DNA of 64,000 nucleotides from Actinoplanes sp. TBRC 11911 (GTDB lineage Bacteria; Actinomycetota; Actinomycetes; Mycobacteriales; Micromonosporaceae): assembly GCF_012933445.1 (NCBI RefSeq), contig NZ_JABBNC010000002.1, forward strand, positions 62,001 to 126,000, in the 5' to 3' direction. Positions within the stretch are counted from its first letter, which is position 1. Every line of letters starts with the position of its first letter. The notes beneath the pieces were generated by a model that ran no database searches, was not told where the DNA came from, and saw nothing but the letters and a program-made list of their open reading frames with translations. This document shows positions 62,567 through 64,000 of this stretch, piece after piece. Made by a program: the position numbers and the translations under genes.

Positions 62567-63418
62567 CTAGCGGCCGACTCGTGCCAGGGCCTCCTGGCGT
62601 AGCGCGCTCGCGCGGTAACGGGGCGGGAGGGTGGCCAGGGCCGTGGCGATGAGCAGGCGCAGGCTGCGAGCGGACAGGGCGGCGGTCCAGTCGGTCGTCG
62701 GCCAGCCCGGGCCGCCGTACAGGCGGCGGGCCCACGGCGGGAGCAGGCCCATCGCGGTGGCGGCGACGCCGAAGTATGCCCAGCGGGTCGGGCCCAGCGT
62801 CAGGCCCAGGCGTAACGCCGGGCTGCCCCAGCTCTCCGGGACCGGGGGGACGGTCAGGAACAGGGCGGTTTCCGCGCTGTCGCGGGTGAGGGCCAGGTCG
62901 GGGCGCATCTTCTCGTAGTAGGCGTCGACCTCGGCGGCCGTGGCGGGGACGGTGGCCGGGTCGAGGCCGACCAGTTCGGCGGCGCGGACCTGCTCGGTGT
63001 AGTAGGCGTCCACCTCGTCGGGAGTCAGTTTGACGCCGGCGCGGATCCCGGTGGTCAGGAACGACTCGACCTCGGCGACGTGCACCCAGCGCAGCAGGTC
63101 GGGTTCGTCGACGCGGAAGCGCTCGCCGGTGCGCGAGTCGACCGCGGACAGCCTCGAATGCAGGCGGCGCAGGCGGCCCGAAGCCCGCTCGACGTCGGAC
63201 ATGGTGCCGTAGACGACCGTCCCCACGTAGTCGGACGTGCGCATCAGGCGACCCCACGGGTCGCTGCGGTAGGCGGAGTTCTGGGCGATCGCGGCGACCG
63301 CGCGCGGGTGCAGCGCCTGCAGGTAGAGCGAGCGCAGCCCGCCGAGCAAGAGGATCGGCTCGCTGTGGAGCTTCCAGGTGATGGAATCCGGGCCGAACAA
63401 GCCGACGTCGCCACTCAT
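62567..63418 (-). CDS. MpaB-like (DUF2236) oxygenase family protein
   Basis: 283-residue protein of the latex-clearing-protein/MpaB superfamily, haem b-binding in studied members: HSEPILLLGGLRSLYLQALHPRAVAAIAQ contains the haem-region residues, then R-rich WGRLMRTSDYVGTVVYG and the VHVAEVESFL helix with a conserved His. Probably a haem enzyme; substrate unknown. ATG 63418. The 130 bp to the fur gene hold no ORF. Confidence 0.88.
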   Translation of the reverse strand: MSGDVGLFGPDSITWKLHSEPILLLGGLRSLYLQALHPRAVAAIAQNSAYRSDPWGRLMRTSDYVGTVVYGTMSDVERASGRLRRLHSRLSAVDSRTGERFRVDEPDLLRWVHVAEVESFLTTGIRAGVKLTPDEVDAYYTEQVRAAELVGLDPATVPATAAEVDAYYEKMRPDLALTRDSAETALFLTVPPVPESWGSPALRLGLTLGPTRWAYFGVAATAMGLLPPWARRLYGGPGWPTTDWTAALSARSLRLLIATALATLPPRYRASALRQEALARVGR

Positions 63419-63547
63419 GCTGTCAAGACTGCCACGCCCAGTTGAACTCGTTCAAGTTGTGCGACAGAGCATGGGTGGCAGGGGCCGGAAGCCGGGTGGC
63501 GTGCGTTCGCGCGACGGTGAGCAGCCGTAAAACCTAGGGGACTTTTC

Positions 63548-63982
63548 CTACGCCGTACCGTCTAGGGCTCGTTGGGTTTGGCAGGTGGGGCAGAGGCCCC
63601 AGAAGGTCACCTCGGCCTCGTCGACCTCGAAGCCGTGACCGCCGGTCGGGGTGAGGCAGGGGCGTTCGCCGACCACGCAGTCGACGTCGGCGATCTCGCC
63701 GCAGCCGCGGCAGACGATGTGGTGGTGATTGTCGCCGACGCGGGCCTCGAAGCGGGCGGGGCTGCCGGCCGGTTCGAGACGGCGGGCCAGTCCGGCGCGG
63801 GACAGGGCGCCGAGCACGTCGTAGACCGCCTGGGTGGAGACCGAGTCGAGGCGGGCGCGGGCGCGGCGGGCGATGTCGTCGACCTCGAGGTGGCCGCCCT
63901 CGGTGAGGACGTCCAGCACGGCGAGGCGCGGCCGGGTGACCCGGAGGCCGTGCGCGCGCAGCAGGTCTTCGCCGGTGGACAT
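63548..63982 (-). CDS. Fur family transcriptional regulator (CatR/FurA/PerR-like)
   Basis: 144-residue metal-dependent repressor: winged helix (GLRVTRPRLAVLDVL, SVSTQAVYDVLGALSRAGLA), regulatory HHH in GDNHHHIVCRGCG and two CxxC zinc pairs (CRGCG, CPTCQ). In actinobacteria such genes usually lie upstream of and control a catalase (katG/katA) in response to peroxide. Here the next gene is the MpaB-like oxygenase and no catalase follows. ATG 63982; complete within the window. Confidence 0.9.
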   Translation of the reverse strand: MSTGEDLLRAHGLRVTRPRLAVLDVLTEGGHLEVDDIARRARARLDSVSTQAVYDVLGALSRAGLARRLEPAGSPARFEARVGDNHHHIVCRGCGEIADVDCVVGERPCLTPTGGHGFEVDEAEVTFWGLCPTCQTQRALDGTA

Positions 63983-64000
63983 CCGTCCATGACAGCACGC

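Overview
The window is chromosomal DNA from a high-GC actinobacterium. Coding is dense, third codon positions are mostly G or C, and GTG/TTG starts are common. Gene content (BldN-type sigma factor, Rex, SenX3-RegX3, DUF3117, FmdB, DUF1003, DUF5667, an Rv2578c-type radical SAM protein) points to a sporulating actinomycete, most likely Micromonosporaceae (Actinoplanes/Micromonospora-like). The family placement is inference. I saw no tRNA or rRNA gene, CRISPR array, prophage or intact insertion sequence. The window reads as core chromosome.

Layout. 1-2044: two tandem MFS exporters, the first cut by the window edge. 2179-22673: a block whose order largely matches M. tuberculosis Rv0489-Rv0512. 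It holds gpmA, phoU, senX3-regX3, a TIM-barrel isomerase, a CGNR regulator, proline dehydrogenase, a helix-turn-helix protein, the 33-residue ribosomal protein bS22, an SDR epimerase and an acyltransferase. A bldN/anti-sigma pair follows, then a ligase-glutaredoxin-HAD operon and rex-hemA-hemC-hemD-hemB. 22670-28440: secreted nuclease, double GNAT, membrane-anchored transglycosylase, FmdB. 28441-29510: gene-poor. 29511-41322: cyclase/STAND regulator, secreted phospholipase A2, K+ channel, korAB, an orphan nuoA, a DivIVA-like/SRPBCC/tag operon, enoyl-CoA hydratase and PaaX. 41581-48344: DUF3117, O-methyltransferase, htrA, tatB, mrp, DUF1003, MgtE-N/CBS, phzF. This resembles the Rv1220c-Rv1232c region but lacks sigE-rseA. 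48345-49006: lower-GC gap with a long palindrome. 49007-63982: HAD hydrolase, EamA transporter, lipoprotein, SDR, DUF4190, CoA-binding protein, intein-bearing radical SAM protein, thioredoxin, TrmH, small membrane protein with PH protein, PHP, MarC, PD-(D/E)XK nuclease, MpaB-like oxygenase, Fur.

How the genes work together. Four circuits are visible: phosphate signalling (phoU/senX3-regX3 with PHO-box-like repeats between them); redox control of haem synthesis (a near-consensus Rex operator in front of rex-hemACDB); developmental sigma control (bldN with a membrane anti-sigma and an upstream mini-ORF); and envelope quality control (htrA-tatB).

A recurrent promoter layout stands out. A TANNNT hexamer lies 6-7 nt before the start codon with no Shine-Dalgarno, implying leaderless mRNAs for at least a dozen genes. 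It was used to fix several starts. The most unusual items are the intein splitting a radical-SAM cysteine motif, the cyclase/STAND protein lacking its kinase-2 aspartate, several in-frame minisatellites, the 22-bp palindrome near 48600, and a TTGTGA-N6-TCACAA site upstream of a candidate 33-residue ORF. I did not find a clearly new multi-gene system.
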